64,000 nucleotides of DNA from Pectinophora gossypiella (lineage: Eukaryota; Arthropoda; Insecta; Lepidoptera; Gelechiidae): the NCBI RefSeq assembly GCF_024362695.1, contig NC_065421.1:3534001-3598000 (forward strand), written 5' to 3'. Below the pieces are notes generated by a model. It searched no databases, was not told the DNA's origin, and saw only the letters and a program-made list of their open reading frames with translations. A program made the position numbers and the translations under genes. Below are positions 29,523-41,582 of this stretch, in pieces. Every line of letters starts with the position of its first letter. Positions within the stretch are counted from its first letter, which is position 1.

Positions 29523-29935
29523 AGCTTCCGTGGACTAGTGGTTAGAGCGTCGGGCTCACGATCTAGAGGTCCGGGTTCGATTCCCGAAGGGAACATTGTC
29601 GAAATCGCTTTGTGAGACGGTCCAAATTCGAATTCAAAAAAATATCTTTATTCAGTAGGTAACATAGTTACAGTTTGAATCGTCAATTTTTACATAACGA
29701 ACGTCTCATCCGCCTAAAACTACTGCAGCTACTCACAACCTGTATCTTAGCCGGGGAAGAGAAGCTGCAAGAAAAACCTTGGCACAGGGCTAGACGTTCT
29801 TTAAAAAAATAAACATAAATATTATTATACAATTGAGTAATTTAGCAGCCTAATATCAGTTCGAAAATAAAAATTGACGATTCAAAGTGTAACTATGTTA
29901 TCTACTGAATAAAGATATTTTTGAATTTGATGTGG
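29523..29935. mobile_element. SINE head followed by LINE G 3' end
   Basis: 29523-29615 is the tRNA-like head of SINE family 1. 29635-29935 is an inverted family G block whose last part repeats in plus orientation, giving inverted ends. It lies between the start of copy B and the stop of copy C. Confidence 0.55.
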
Positions 29936-29977
29936 ATTGATTACTAGTCAATAAAAATACGTTTTTTTCAATGAATT

Positions 29978-32900
29978 TTAATTACATAATCCTAAGGCTT
30001 TGAGTTGAGTATGTATTCTCTTCTTAGCGTCGGCTGTGAGAGGCTTCTGCGGCAAAGACGGCGGTCCCACTTTGATTCCAGTTGCTATCTCCATACCAGC
30101 CTTCATCACAGGTACCCACGGACCTGAAAATAAAAAAAAAATAAAAAAAAAACAAATTATAAACTACAGCACAGCTTACTAATTCTATCACATTGGTCTA
30201 TTAAAAGCTCAGTGAAACGCGAGTATATGCTTAGTTCAGGAAGCCTCAGCAGATAAAATGCCCGCATTTCATCGATGGAGCATCATTTCTTCATCATTTT
30301 CATTCAACTCCTAAAAAAATTTTTAAAAATTGTGGAAAATTAAATCAGAAATTGTATTATTATTTTATTATTATAAATAAGATTAAAGAAATGAAAGTAT
30401 GCTCTAGGTGTATTCCTTGTAGGTATGTTTTACCTACTTCTATTCTAACTACGATGTTTTGTACTTATATTTTTTTTAACTTAATCTTTATTATTTTTAT
30501 TCTTGGTTTTCTGTTTTCATTGTGTATAATTTTAGGTTGTTGTTATAGAGCCCTTCCAGGGTTCCCGTTTGTACTTTCCTCTACTTTTAAGACCTCTGTA
30601 AAAACATCAGGAATGCAATAAATATCTTATCTTTTTACACAATGTCTATAATTTGTTTTTATAATCGAAATATATTCAATAGAATTGGATTCTTCGACCA
30701 TAACACGTTCCAAATTATAGGTTAGTTTAGTACTTATATTATGATTTGATTCTAAGTATTATAAACTTGTAATGGAATCTTTTGAATGTGGAGGAAGCAA
30801 GAGAAGTGTCTCAGGATCGAAGCAAATGGAATTCCATAGTCTCTTTTCACCCCGGTGGGAAATAGGCGTGAGTTTATAAATAAAAATAAATAAAATCTTT
30901 ATTGCAAGTAACCATTCTTCTTCTTATCGTGTCGATGGCAAACTAAATTGTTTCGGCTAACCATTGACTCATATGTGTTAGTAAATGACTTATTTCTAGT
31001 GTTAGTATGAAATAAAAAGAACAGAACAATATCGAAAGCTTATGATGCGCGTGTAGCCAGCCCACTGCAGAGATGCAGATAAGGTCTTTCGTCCATAATC
31101 GAACAAAAAGTAGGGTTTTATGTATGTCATGGAAACTTTGATTACTTTATGATTTCACATATACTTAGGTAGGTATAAACATAAACATTTTTCATCTGAA
31201 ATTAGCACCGGTTAGTGAGACAATGAGGAGCAACAGGTTAGCGTGGTATAAGAAAGGAGGAAACGCATATAACGAGGAAAATTATGAATATGAATGTAGA
31301 AGAAAGTGTGGAGGGGTTGTGTAAAGAAGGATATAACAATATGTGTGTGAAAGGTGTGACGAATTCATGTTGTGCCGACCACAGTTAGGCAGCGTTTCCA
31401 TTGACGCGGAGCTGGGCGGAGAAGAGCGGAGATGTGCGGATTTGACCAATCACAGCGTTCGAGAGAGCGAAAAACGAAGACGCTCTGTCACTCTCTCCCT
31501 CACGGTGATTGGTCGATTCTAGCACATCTCCACTCCTGTCCACCCAGCTCCGCGTCAATGGAAACGCAGCCTTAGAGTGGGATAAGGGTAGGAGGATCAT
31601 AGAATATAAATAACGACTAATAGCCTAGACCAACGGGTTAACGTGCTCTCCGAAGCACGGAATCATCTTATTTTTTCGGACAATCAGGTGATTCAAGCCT
31701 GAAATGTCCTTACCAAACAAGGACAGTCCCAGAACGTGATTTCGGCAATGTTCCTATCGGGAATCGAACCCGGATCTCCTGATTGCGACCCCAACGCTCT
31801 AAACCATTAGACCACGGAGGATGTTCTTATGTACGATGTTATTTACCTTCAACAGTTAAGGCTTCAACAGCCAGACACAGTTTCTCCTGCAGACTCCTGG
31901 CTTTTGCGATGTCATTGTTCTCAACAGCGTCCAGTATATCCTGAGCCAGTCGCGGGAACAAATTGAACGAGGTGCCGATACTGGATTTGATACCTAACAA
32001 GGCTGCTGGGGCAATCAGCTGAAAAATAACATTGAATATGATTAATTTTGAAAAATATATTAACACCTTCAAGGACAGAACGCGGACGTTCCGATTCCAA
32101 GGTGTCATACTATCTATTATGAACCATCAATGACCCATGGTCTCTGTCCGTGAAAGGGTTAATTTGGCGAAGTGTATTGTGATTGTGAGCCCTTTAAGAG
32201 GTCTATAGCGGGTACTGAGCCTGAGTATTCTCTGGATTACACTGATACCAGAGGCATAGAATAAGGAATAATACTACGTATAGAACGGCAACTCTCCGCT
32301 CCCCACCAGCGTCTGAGCTAGGTTTACCTCACCCCCCTCGAACATAGTTTAGTCTTGAATCGTACGGCGTCAGACGTCACACACACAGATACGCGTGTAC
32401 GATAATGTCCATGTATAGTGTCTGTGTAAAACAAGGTTGTTTGTATGAAGTGTGCGGGGTGTACCAGAGGTATGGAGGTCTAATTTAGGCGATTCTCACA
32501 TGTATGCAATCCGCTGATATCTAACTGAGGAAAACCACGTCGTTACTCGATGCACCGCTACATTTTTTTTTGACGTGACTTATTGTAGATTTGCCGCAGA
32601 TGGCATTAACTACTTGGCCGGACAAATGGGGAGCTGAAGGCTCTCACCCGGTACAATGTTTAAGACAATAGGCCTGAGGGTGCCCAGTTGGGCGCGAACC
32701 TCGGCTCAGGACGTCGTATGAGAGGAATGCACCCTGAGGAATGCACCGCTACAATATCCGCGTCTGATGAGGAACTTTCCAAGATACGTTCCCCAAATAC
32801 AATAAAGATGGCTCTGTACAGAGGTGAGTTGCCTTCGTTTAACCTTCTAATTTCATGTAATGTCGTATCTCCAGGAATCAAATTTAGGACTGCTAAGCCC

Positions 32901-35900
32901 ACCGCTTTGACTGGCAGACAAGAAAGTTCACTCACAGCATCAGCCCCAAGGAATACCTCCTGGCCCTCCTTGAGGGCCCTCAGCACCTGCGCACCCTCGC
33001 ACAGATCGTTGGACGTGAACTTGATGCCCTTGAAGTTGGGGATCCGCGCTGTAGCCGCAGTCACAAACGCTGGCATGTTGACTGGAACGATACAAGATAC
33101 ACATACCTATAAGCACGCCGTCAAAAAGTGATATTGGTCAAACAGTAACACTCCAGACCGGACTCTCTGTTCAAAAATCTCGCTACTAAGCGTGTGCTGC
33201 CTATAAAACGTAATTCCGAGCGAGTAACCGCGCCGCGCGCGGCGCGAATTATATCAAGGCTTTCGATCAATAGCCCTTTGACGTCCATCTACGTAGATAG
33301 CATTCGTATCGTTTATTGGTCGAAGCGCTCAATATACTTAATTAGCGCCGCGCCGGTTGTCATGCAGACCCGGCTGATCTTCTTATACCATGGTGTATTA
33401 GATGCGTAGACAGCATTGTTAAACAAAAGTTTCGCGCTAACGTTCGCGCACTACCTAACGTGCGCGTTTTCAAATGTTGCCAAGTGCAAAAATTGGTTCC
33501 ACTTGGTTTCCACAAGTTTATCTAAGTATGATAATACGTTGAAGAAATGATTCTGGTTTCTAATTTCTTACTTTCAACCCTGCTCATGCTGGGTATGTGG
33601 TAGTAGAGCACGGGTAGTTTGGGGGCAGCCTTGGCTACGAACTCCACGTAGGAGACCAGGTCGGCCACGCTGCCTGGCTTGAAGTACAGCTCCGGGAGCG
33701 TCAGCAGGGAATCTGCCCCCGCCGACTGGCAATAGGACGCCTGGAATTATAAAGACCATAGCATAGGTATTACTGTATTATACCTTATAAAGTTTCGCCC
33801 TAATTCTTAGCAGCAAAGTCACAACTATGACACATCCAGGACACTCCATACAAAAATACCGTATGCTGCCTTATCACGTAAATGCCAGCGAGACAGACTA
33901 GGCATACTCAGTATCGAGTATTTGCTAAATAGTACGGCGCAGCACTAGTTTGTTGTATCCTAGTGTCGTGACATGATGTCTCGTATCAACACGCCATAGA
34001 CGATGCACTTTATTGATTAGTTGACTCTGATATTTATTTGTAAGTTTCAAGATTGGTTATTGTATAGTTTAAAGTTAACTTTGTAGCGTTTAACATAAGG
34101 TTCAGTTTTAATTCGCAAGATGATTAGCCTGTTGCTGGGCTGGAGATGTAAACTATCTATAGTAATATACAACTCACGTTCGCTTCAGCTCACGTCTCAC
34201 GCCCGAATTCTCTAGCGGGGTGGGCAGAGCCACAAGTAAACAGAATAACTAGCTACTTTTGTACGAAGTCACTGTGACTGGTGATCAGCCAATCGTCCAT
34301 GTGTCCTGTCCACAACGTTAAAAAGAACACGATCCCTCTGTCGGTTTTCACGACAAGCCCGAGAAGATAAGCAGCTGAACGCGGTCTATGTTTAATACGC
34401 TCACAATAATAATATGCATACATACACATACATACAACTCACGCTTATTTCCTACCGGGGTAAGCAGAGACTATGGAATTCCATTTGCATCGATCCTGAG
34501 ACACTTCTCTTGCTTCCTTCACATTCATAAATCGTTTCATACGCGCACGCCCGATCGCGTAATTAGAAATGCTAGTTCTTATTAGTTCTTAGCCGAGAGG
34601 TTGACGAATAGAATGAGTGTTTCTAGTACATTTTAACGCATATTAACCTAGAAATCCTACGTCAGTACGTTACCGTCTGGAACGTATTGGAGTAGACTGT
34701 CCGGACGTTTTTTAGCGAAAACGCCCGGAAACCCTATTTCAGTTCGTCTCGGCCGGCGGGGACGTATTGAACTAGCATTTATAAATACACCGCCGGTTCA
34801 GAGTATAACCTTTTCTAAGGACATCTCCATTTTGGTCAATGTACGTCCATCTAGGTGGATACGGTCCTTTTAGCGTGAAAATGAATCAATACAATTACTT
34901 AAACCTTATCACAATTATTGTGTAAGAATAAGTCATTCTTATCTGTAGTCATTACCACACTCCGCAGAGCAAACAGATTAAATAACTTACTTACATAAAA
35001 CAAAAGTAAAAACAGCGGTTTTCAAAACAAAGAAGAAATTTAAAAAATATATATATTGTAGGTATTTTATTCATACGATATTTTTTTTTTCATTTACGAG
35101 CATTGATATCGTTGCCTTGAGTGAAACACGGTGAGCGTTTTTTTATTTATTTAAATCACATTCGTATGTGATTATTGTTAACAAAAGGGTAATGTAGTCT
35201 CAATTGTGTACGTTTTTACAATAAAATACCAGATAATATTTTAAATTTGTCAGAGAACAAATTTAAAGCTCACGTGAAGCTTACTTTATGTAAAAAAGCC
35301 TATTATAAGATTAATGATTACCTAAATGATAAAAATGTCTGGTATTGAATGTGTTCCTCTGGTTATTAAATAACTTGTAATGTACCCTCATTGATTTAAA
35401 AGATGTGTTGCTGTTGCAGTTTCTTGTCATTTCTTCTCCTCAGCCATAACACCTTGCGAAATGACGTAAATTCAAAAATGTTACATTGACCTTCAACAAG
35501 TTTATCCATGATAATTACGTTGAATAAATGATTCTGATTCTGATTCTGATTCTAAAAAAATTTTACCTGAAATAAAATCTTCTTCCATCGTGTGGGTTAT
35601 GAGGTGTATTACCAACCTCAGCAATCCTGGTTTCACTCTGTACCTACCTATCCTAAGCGAATAAATGATCCCAATAAAATCATTTTCATGTAAAATGTGC
35701 CAAGACGAGATACTATCGATCACAATGTCAAAAAGTTATCTCATGTAGCGCCAAGCTTCTAACTCTACACGAGCTAACTATACAAACCCATCATCATCAT
35801 CATCACCAGCCCATTAACGTCCCCACTGCTGGGGCACGGGCCTTCCCTATGGATGGATAGGGAGGAGATCGGGCCTTAAACCACCACGCGGGCCCAGTGC

Positions 35901-37518
35901 GATTGTTGGTTATTAACGACTGCTAATGCAGCCGGGACCAACGGCTTAACGTGCCTTCCGAAGCACGGAGGAGCTCGATATGAAAACCTTTTTTTTTGTG
36001 GTCACCCATCCTATGACCGGCCTTTGCGAAAGTTGCTTAACTTCAACAATCGCAGACCGAGCGCGTTTACCGCTGCGCCACCGAGCTCCTCAAACAAACT
36101 CTACGCGTTATGGGGCTTGTCCGTTTCTGATAATCCAAACCAGAGTTATTAGGGTTAATCGACAAAACGTTTTGAGAAAAGTTAGATAGTACCCTGCCCT
36201 TGCGCTTCGCTTTGCTCGTCTTGGCGGGGGCACTCCCGTGCCCCCAAATTTCTGATTTCAAAGTTATTATTGCGCCATCAAAGGCCCCTAACATGACTCA
36301 CGTAACGACTACGTGCTTACATTAGTAAGTTGTAACCGGGACCAATGGTTTAACGTACCTTCTGAAGGATCATCTTGCTTTCGGACAATCGAGTGATTAG
36401 CCTGTAATGTCCTAACCAAACCAGGGCTCACAGTAATTTTTGTGATTAGTATGTCCCGTTCGAGCTCGTGACCTCCGGATCGTGAGCCCAATGCTCAGCC
36501 TCTGGACTAGGTACGGAGAAATTGATGCTTACCAAAGTAATGACGTCAGGTAGAGGCGCCCCACCGACTTGCACCTGGACATGGAGCCCTGTGGTCTTCG
36601 CCACCTTCACCCACTCATCGACCACCTTCTTCCTGTCAGCCACACTGAGAGACATATGCTCGCCCGTGGTACCACCCACTGAGAAAAGAAGACGATAGAA
36701 TGTACCTACTTCTTTGTAGTTAATTTCATGCACTGTTTCTTCTTATTTATCTAAACCTCAGTCCTTAGCTGATGTCCATGTTGCATGTTGCTCCATGTCT
36801 CCACTAAAAGTATTATTTTATAAAAATACCCATTCACTCTTTTAAATTATGTGTCGCACTGGCCATTAATTGTCTTATAAATATATGTAAAAGCCATTTA
36901 TTAAAAAAAACAAATACCTTCTTACTTTTTATATTTAATGGCAATTATTAAAAAGTTTTTGAGCTTAGCGGCCAGTACTAAATAAAATTGTCATTATTTT
37001 TATATAAATCGTTTTTGAATAAAATCTCTATAGTGGAGTAGGTATTTAATAAGTGATGTTCTGTGTTTTATACAAAGAATATTTTATGGAACTTTTCTTA
37101 CCCAAAACTGATTTGATTCCGTTCTTCGCCAGCCACTGCGCGTAGGGTGCAATAGCAGCATAGTTAACTGTTAGGTCTTCATTGAGAGGCGTGAACACAG
37201 GAGGCATTAAGCCACGAGCGTTAAAAATCACCTGAAAAAAATACTTCATATAAATAACTTAAAACACAGGGCTAAATATGGATGGAAAAAACGTCTAAAT
37301 TATTAATGTACTTAATAAACACAGGCAGATAACAAAACAAATAATAGACAAATAATCAACACAGGCAGGCAACAAAGGCTTTGCCTGGTCGAATGAGAGG
37401 GGGTTCAGAGCCATAGAATATTATAATAAATCATCTATTCTATCACGCTTCCACACCGCTACTTTCAAGTTAAACAAAATATACTTATATTAATAAGGAT
37501 GTTTTAAATTCTTACCAT
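29978..37518 (-). CDS. N-acetylneuraminate lyase-like protein, copy C
   Basis: Exons in transcript order: 37516-37518 (ATG only, tentative), 37102-37231, 36533-36678, 33572-33740, 32936-33081, 31847-32018 and 29978-30123; stop TAA 29978-29980. Phases agree and give 303 residues. Hallmarks: GGTTGE at 46-51, Tyr140 in YYHIP, Schiff-base Lys170 in FKGIKFTSNDL and the C-terminal TGIKVGPP. No signal peptide, so cytosolic. Same exon plan as A and B. The one-codon first exon rests on ATG directly followed by GTAAG in the right phase. A longer 5' exon could have been missed. Of the copies, C resembles A more than B in the active-site region. Confidence 0.83.
30785..30870 (+). mobile_element. LINE RTE-like 3' tail fragment
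   Basis: Matches the end of 4320-4625 (TCAGGATCGAAGCAAATGGA) in an intron of lyase copy C. Confidence 0.45.
31200..31345 (+). pseudogene. LINE reverse transcriptase C-terminal scrap
   Basis: Translation contains MRSNRLAWYKK, a common tail motif of insect non-LTR reverse transcriptases, followed by stops. Confidence 0.4.
31388..31571. mobile_element. PIF/Harbinger-type MITE (184 bp)
   Basis: Ends GGCAGCGTTTCCATTGACG and its near-complement (CGTCAATGGAAACGCAGCC) are inverted repeats more than 30 bp long. The flanks are TTA on both sides (31385-31387, 31572-31574), the 3-bp duplication typical of PIF/Harbinger. Confidence 0.75.
31620..31822 (-). mobile_element. tRNA-headed SINE family 1, inverted
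   Basis: Head at the right (GGGAATCGAACCCGGATC), next to the donor side of exon 6 of copy C (31847). Confidence 0.6.
32064..32158. mobile_element. piggyBac-type MITE, second copy
   Basis: 95 bp between TTAA sites (32060-32063, 32159-32162). Ends CACCTTCAAGGACAGA and TCTGTCCGTGAAAGGG match the copy at 954-1052. Confidence 0.8.
32265..32490. repeat. Repeat family D, continuous copy
   Basis: Contains GAATAATACTACGTATAGAA and GCGTCAGACGTCAC blocks. Used as the empty-site reference for 25520-25810. Confidence 0.5.
32563..32740 (-). mobile_element. ~180-bp SINE, full length with 13-bp duplication
   Basis: Inverted. The poly-A tail is at the left. Flanked by ATGCACCGCTACA (32550-32562, 32741-32753). 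Near its 5' end it has GGTTCGCGCCC, which fits a pol III B box. The 3' end is ...CAATAAGTCACGTC plus poly-A. Copies: 9104-9281, 15340-15415, 25938-26001, 26544-26625 and 57052-57143. I do not know a published name. Confidence 0.8.
34195..34535. repeat. Repeat F copy and inverted LINE tail
   Basis: 34195-34385 is family F (ending in the GAAGATAAGCAGCTGAACG block). 34437-34535 is an inverted RTE-like 3' end. Both lie in intron 3 of copy C. Confidence 0.45.
35160..35555 (+). pseudogene. LINE 3' end with reverse transcriptase tail
   Basis: Translation over about 35225-35345 includes LPDNILNLSENKFKAHVKLT and KAYYKINDYLNDKNVW, a CR1/Jockey-like RT C-terminus. Then a 3' untranslated part and a (GATTCT)n tail at 35533-35555. 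5' truncated. Confidence 0.6.
35791..36093 (-). mobile_element. SINE with chimeric tRNA-like / 5S-like head
   Basis: Read on the minus strand: GAGGAGCTCGGTGGCGCAGC (tRNA A-box-like), then GAAGTTAAGCAACTTTCG and GGTCATAGGATGGGTGACC, which match 5S rRNA internal promoter sequence. Next come a short A/T run, the shared core CGTGCTTCGGAAGGCACGTT, a private body and a GATGATGAT tail. Confidence 0.7.
36285..36508 (-). mobile_element. tRNA-headed SINE family 2, inverted
   Basis: Ends 25 bp from the donor side of exon 3 of copy C. The head is eroded (TCGAGCTCGTGACCTCC). Confidence 0.55.
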
Positions 37519-38406
37519 TTTAATCCGCGAAAGTATTTTGAAATACCTACTTAGACAACCGATATTAGCCGGCTGAGAGAACGGAATGATAAATAATATT
37601 AACAAGTCGTTGAATGTATTTGTTTTGTTATTAATAGCATACTCAAACAGTTACTTTTCTCTATCATTAATTCTTATCATTATTTAACCCAATTGAACTT
37701 GCCGGCTCTTATCACGTAAAATTATGAATAAGATGGTACCTACCTAAATACTTATACGTGAGAATATCACATGATTTGTTTGAAAAAGTAAAACGACTCC
37801 GTGCTTCGGAACGCACGTTAAACGCCGATTGTCCAAAGACCTCCATCAACCCGAAATGAGGCAGCCTGTGCACCAGTGGGATGTATTAGGATATTTGTGT
37901 TATAAAATAAAGGAATATCCTTACGTAAAGATATCTACCCATACGTAAGATATTCGAATTAGAATTAAGTACTTTTTTTTGACATAACTTACACACAACA
38001 AGTTGCCTAAACAGGTATACAGGTTGGTGCTCTAGGATCTCTCTAATTTTATCATGAAATCAATAATAAGTAGGTAGCAATCTAATTCATTGTGTGTAAG
38101 ATTATGGGACGGCCTCGTATTCGTCGACGAATGAGTTTGTTATTTCGCCCCTGCTGATATGATAAGTATTTTACCTACTAGATTAAACTATCATTTAGTA
38201 AATGTAATTGATATTCTAGAATTGTAAATAATAACGCAAACAAAATTCATAGCTTAAAAGTCACGACTTTCCAGTTTCAAACGCCAACTATAAAAGTGTC
38301 ACGTCGCAACACTACAACTGTCAAAAAACTGACGATGGCGAAGTGAATTTTCGTCGCGGAAAATAAAATATTATTTTTGCAAAAACAGTAAAAGTAAAAA
38401 TACAAA
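37519..38406. promoter_or_regulatory. Probable divergent promoter region, copy C and Sgf11
   Basis: About 0.9 kb separates the two predicted start codons on opposite strands. 37795-37890 has degenerate SINE traces. The part next to Sgf11 (38270-38406) is probably its 5' untranslated region. No TATA box can be singled out. Confidence 0.4.
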
Positions 38407-41099
38407 ATGAGTACGATAGTGAGTGAGCTAAGCATGAACGATTTGAACACTAAGTTTTTTGAGATTATGCAAAGTGAGAGTAATGCAGAAGAAGCTGCAA
38501 AATTCATTTACGAGAGCGTTTTCGAAGATGTTACTTTGGGGTTCCTTTTCGAGGTCCACCACGGTATCAAGACTGGTTTGACGGACTTGATAGAAGGGGA
38601 GAAGGAAGACGAAGAGCCCTATAAGATTGTAAACTCCCCGGAATGCGACGTGTTTGGATTTTCGATGATGAAAAAGACCCCAGACACCAACTGTTCGTGT
38701 CCAAACTGCGAGAGGCCTGTGTCGGCTACCAGATTCGCTCCTCATCTCGAGAAATGTATGGGTGAGTTTAATATGGTTTCTCTTATTTATTGTGATATAG
38801 TTTTTCAAAAAGCAGTAAGATACTGTCAAAGCTTTTAAAGAAATGAGATTGATTTTAAGCAGTCTTTGTTCGACCAAAACAAATGAAACTTAAAAACAAT
38901 ATTTGATAACTGGCTAGCTATAAAATTCTGCTATAGCTCCAATGCAAAACTAACAAATAGGTTGCTTGAGGTGTGTTAAATGTTTATTTGTTAAATGTTC
39001 ATTTGTTATACAAAGTTATCTGTCATAAAGAGTAGGTAAAATTATGGGCAGTAAACTATTTACTTAGAAAAGGGGTAATATTCAAAGTGCAGTATTAATT
39101 GTAGCTTTCCTTGAAGTTCCTTGACTCGGATGCTTTGATTTCTCTTCATCCAAAAGAAATGTTATGTACTAAATACAATCTAAGAATCAACTGAAAAGAG
39201 TAGATAAGAAAATGCCTTTCTAAGAGGATTCTTTATATTATCTGGATGACCAATCTTTGCCTAAGGGATAGGTACTCGAAAGCACCTATGAGGCTGGCAT
39301 GATCACTCAGAGTTCAAAGCCTCATTAAAAATTAAAAATAAAAGGATTCTTTAAGTTGACTAACTCCTAAGGCAAACCATTTCCACACGCAATAATTGAA
39401 CAATGGGGTTTGGATTTTAAAAGGACATTCGGTCTTACAATTATAAATAAATCTGACAGGAATGGGACGTAACAGCTCCCGAATTGCATCCCGGCGGATT
39501 GCATCGAACAGCCGGGAGCCTACTTCATACGCAGGGCTATTGAGTGACGATGAAGATGATGCCGACTGGGCCGGCGGCTCCTTGCAGAGTGAGCGCCGCA
39601 AGCGCAGGATCAAGAATAACAACAACAGGAAGCCGAACAAGTTGCATAAGTAAGATTTTTTGAAACATTTAAGTTATCTAGATTTTTCGATTCGACTTCG
39701 ACGCGACCTCGTTGTGCGTGGTGCGAGTTATATCGACGGATTTGACTAATATACAGAGAGCGAATGCTATCTATAGTAGATTTTATAGACATCAAGAGAA
39801 GAGAGTAAAATTTAAAAAAATTAAACTAAAATTAAAACAGGAAGTTTACCTTTTTAAATTTATTTATATTGTTAACAGTAATAAAATGTCTCTATTATTA
39901 CACTGTTGTATGTAATGAAATATAAGTTGTCATTTATACACTTTTGTCTATGTCACTGTATTCCTTTGCTTCTGTTATTACGGATTTTCTGGTTTTAAGG
40001 ACCTTTATTCATACATTATCGATTCTGTCTCGCTCTAGCAAATGAAGGTTCTTAGTAACAGAAAAGGATAGAAGCATAGGAAAGTGTAATGAGGTCCCAG
40101 ATATGGTTCAACCCTTAATTATGGTTGCCACATGTGTGTTTAAAGCATGTAAACCAATAGTAACATATTATGCATCAATGATGTAACTATATAAATAAAC
40201 TCTGTTGTAATTATCCAACCCATGTTATTTAGCCGACCTGTGTAACGTAACAATTACAGTGGCAGCAACCGAAACAACAATGGCACACACAACTCGGACC
40301 CCAATGATGGAGGGGCCACATATGAGACGATGACAGCTAATGAGAAGAAGAATCTACTGCTGCAGATCTGCGGTGTCGTGTCTGAGCACACTAAGAAGCT
40401 GTGCACCAGGTATGTTGTATAGTAGAATCTTATTGTGACAGAGATAAGTGGAAAGAGTTGGCAGGAGGTCTTTGTCAAAAGACAAATGGACGAGGAAGAT
40501 AATTATTATGTTTTAGTTTTATAATTGTTTATAGTTAGATTAAGTTCATAATATTCTTCTCCACACATTCAGTGGAGAAGAATGGCATTGGATTGGGAAT
40601 TGTGGTGCACTCTTGGGGAGGCCTTTGCCAAAGGGCAAACTGGCACATAAGAAAATAGAAAATAAACTACGATATTTTAATATTTATGGAAACTATAGTT
40701 ATGCAAAAAAAAAGGCAGTAATAAAGGCTTATATTATTATAAGTTCATAATAAAGGCTAGCACCGGGATTCGAACCCGGGATCTACGGATCGTGAGCCCA
40801 ACGCTCAACCACTGGACCACAGATGCCGTTATTATAGCTAGTTTATTTATGCTTATGTTAACAGGTCAACCCGTTGCCCGCAACACACTGAGGAGCAGCG
40901 CCGCGCGCTTCGCAACAGCGTTCTGGAACCTTCTACACCGGAGTCAGGTACTATGGGCTTGGGGGACGAAGCTGGCTCGCCTCCGGACTCGAGTCCGTCT
41001 TCGTCGTGCTCGTCGTCAAGCCGTAAGCGCGACCGCCACCGCGTCAAGCCAAAGTCCAAGAACAAACGCGAGCGAAACGCTTCGCCTAACAGGGAGTAG
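38407..41099 (+). CDS. SAGA-associated factor 11 (ataxin-7-like 3)
   Basis: Exons 38407-38761, 39460-39649, 40260-40409 and 40865-41099; all joins are GT-AG and phase-consistent, giving 309 residues. Sgf11 anchors the Ubp8/Nonstop deubiquitinase module of the SAGA complex, which removes ubiquitin from histone H2B in the nucleus. Seen: an N-terminal helix region, then a Sgf11-type zinc finger at about 100-118 (NCSCPNCERPVSATRFAPHL, then EKCMG) with its MGRNSSRIASRRIA extension made by the exon 1-2 join. An acidic stretch DDEDDAD follows. An SCA7-type segment spans exons 3-4 (VVSEHTKKLCTRSTRCPQHT). The tail is Ser/Arg/Lys-rich. Length fits ATXN7L3 better than the shorter fly Sgf11. The start has CAAAATGAG context. 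Confidence 0.93.
40755..40830 (-). mobile_element. SINE tRNA-like head in Sgf11 intron 3
   Basis: Inverted tRNA-like sequence with B-box complement CGGGATTCGAACCCGGG, 35 bp before exon 4. It lacks a body; it is a SINE head rather than a tRNA gene. Confidence 0.55.
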
Positions 41100-41171
41100 A
41101 CGGTAACAGAGGCTTCGCTTTATAAGGTCCTCTTTCGGCGTCCTCAACCGCTCAGAATGAAGTCTTTTTCT

Positions 41172-41266
41172 TAAAACACATAATAACGAGTTCTTACCGC
41201 GTTTAAAGTTCCCGTTATTATGTGTTTTAATTATGATAATAACCGCGTAAACTTAAAACAATGTAT
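41172..41266. mobile_element. Short hairpin unit with 12-bp target duplication
   Basis: Flanked by AAGTCTTTTTCT (41160-41171, 41267-41278). It consists of the terminal part of the 687-1118 unit: AAAACACATAATAACG, then its inverted copy, then the tail TTATGATAATAACCGCGTAA. It sits in the probable 3' UTR of Sgf11. Confidence 0.7.
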
Positions 41267-41582
41267 AAGTCTTTTTCTATCAATAACTTTGTAAAATTCG
41301 GTTTTCCAGACACAAAGATTTAAAAAAGGACAGCCTGTCCGGCCTAACATCTTGTTTCCGTCCAGAATGACTATATTTTGGAGTAAAAGCACACACTGGA
41401 CACCCCATACAATAAAATCTCATTCTTACCGTGTCCGAATAAGGCGTAAGTGCGAGGGAGACAGACAATCCGCGCGCTCTCCTTTACTCCTTACAGTCAT
41501 TTAATACTAAAGTAGAACGCAGGAGGGAGAGTTCTATTCTATATTTTGTAATTAGATGTGCAAGGTTAAATTACGGACATGC

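Noticed and set aside
32660..33076. 138-codon minus-strand ORF and 147-codon plus-strand ORF near copy C
   Set aside because: The minus ORF is exon 5 plus intron; the plus ORF is its shadow.
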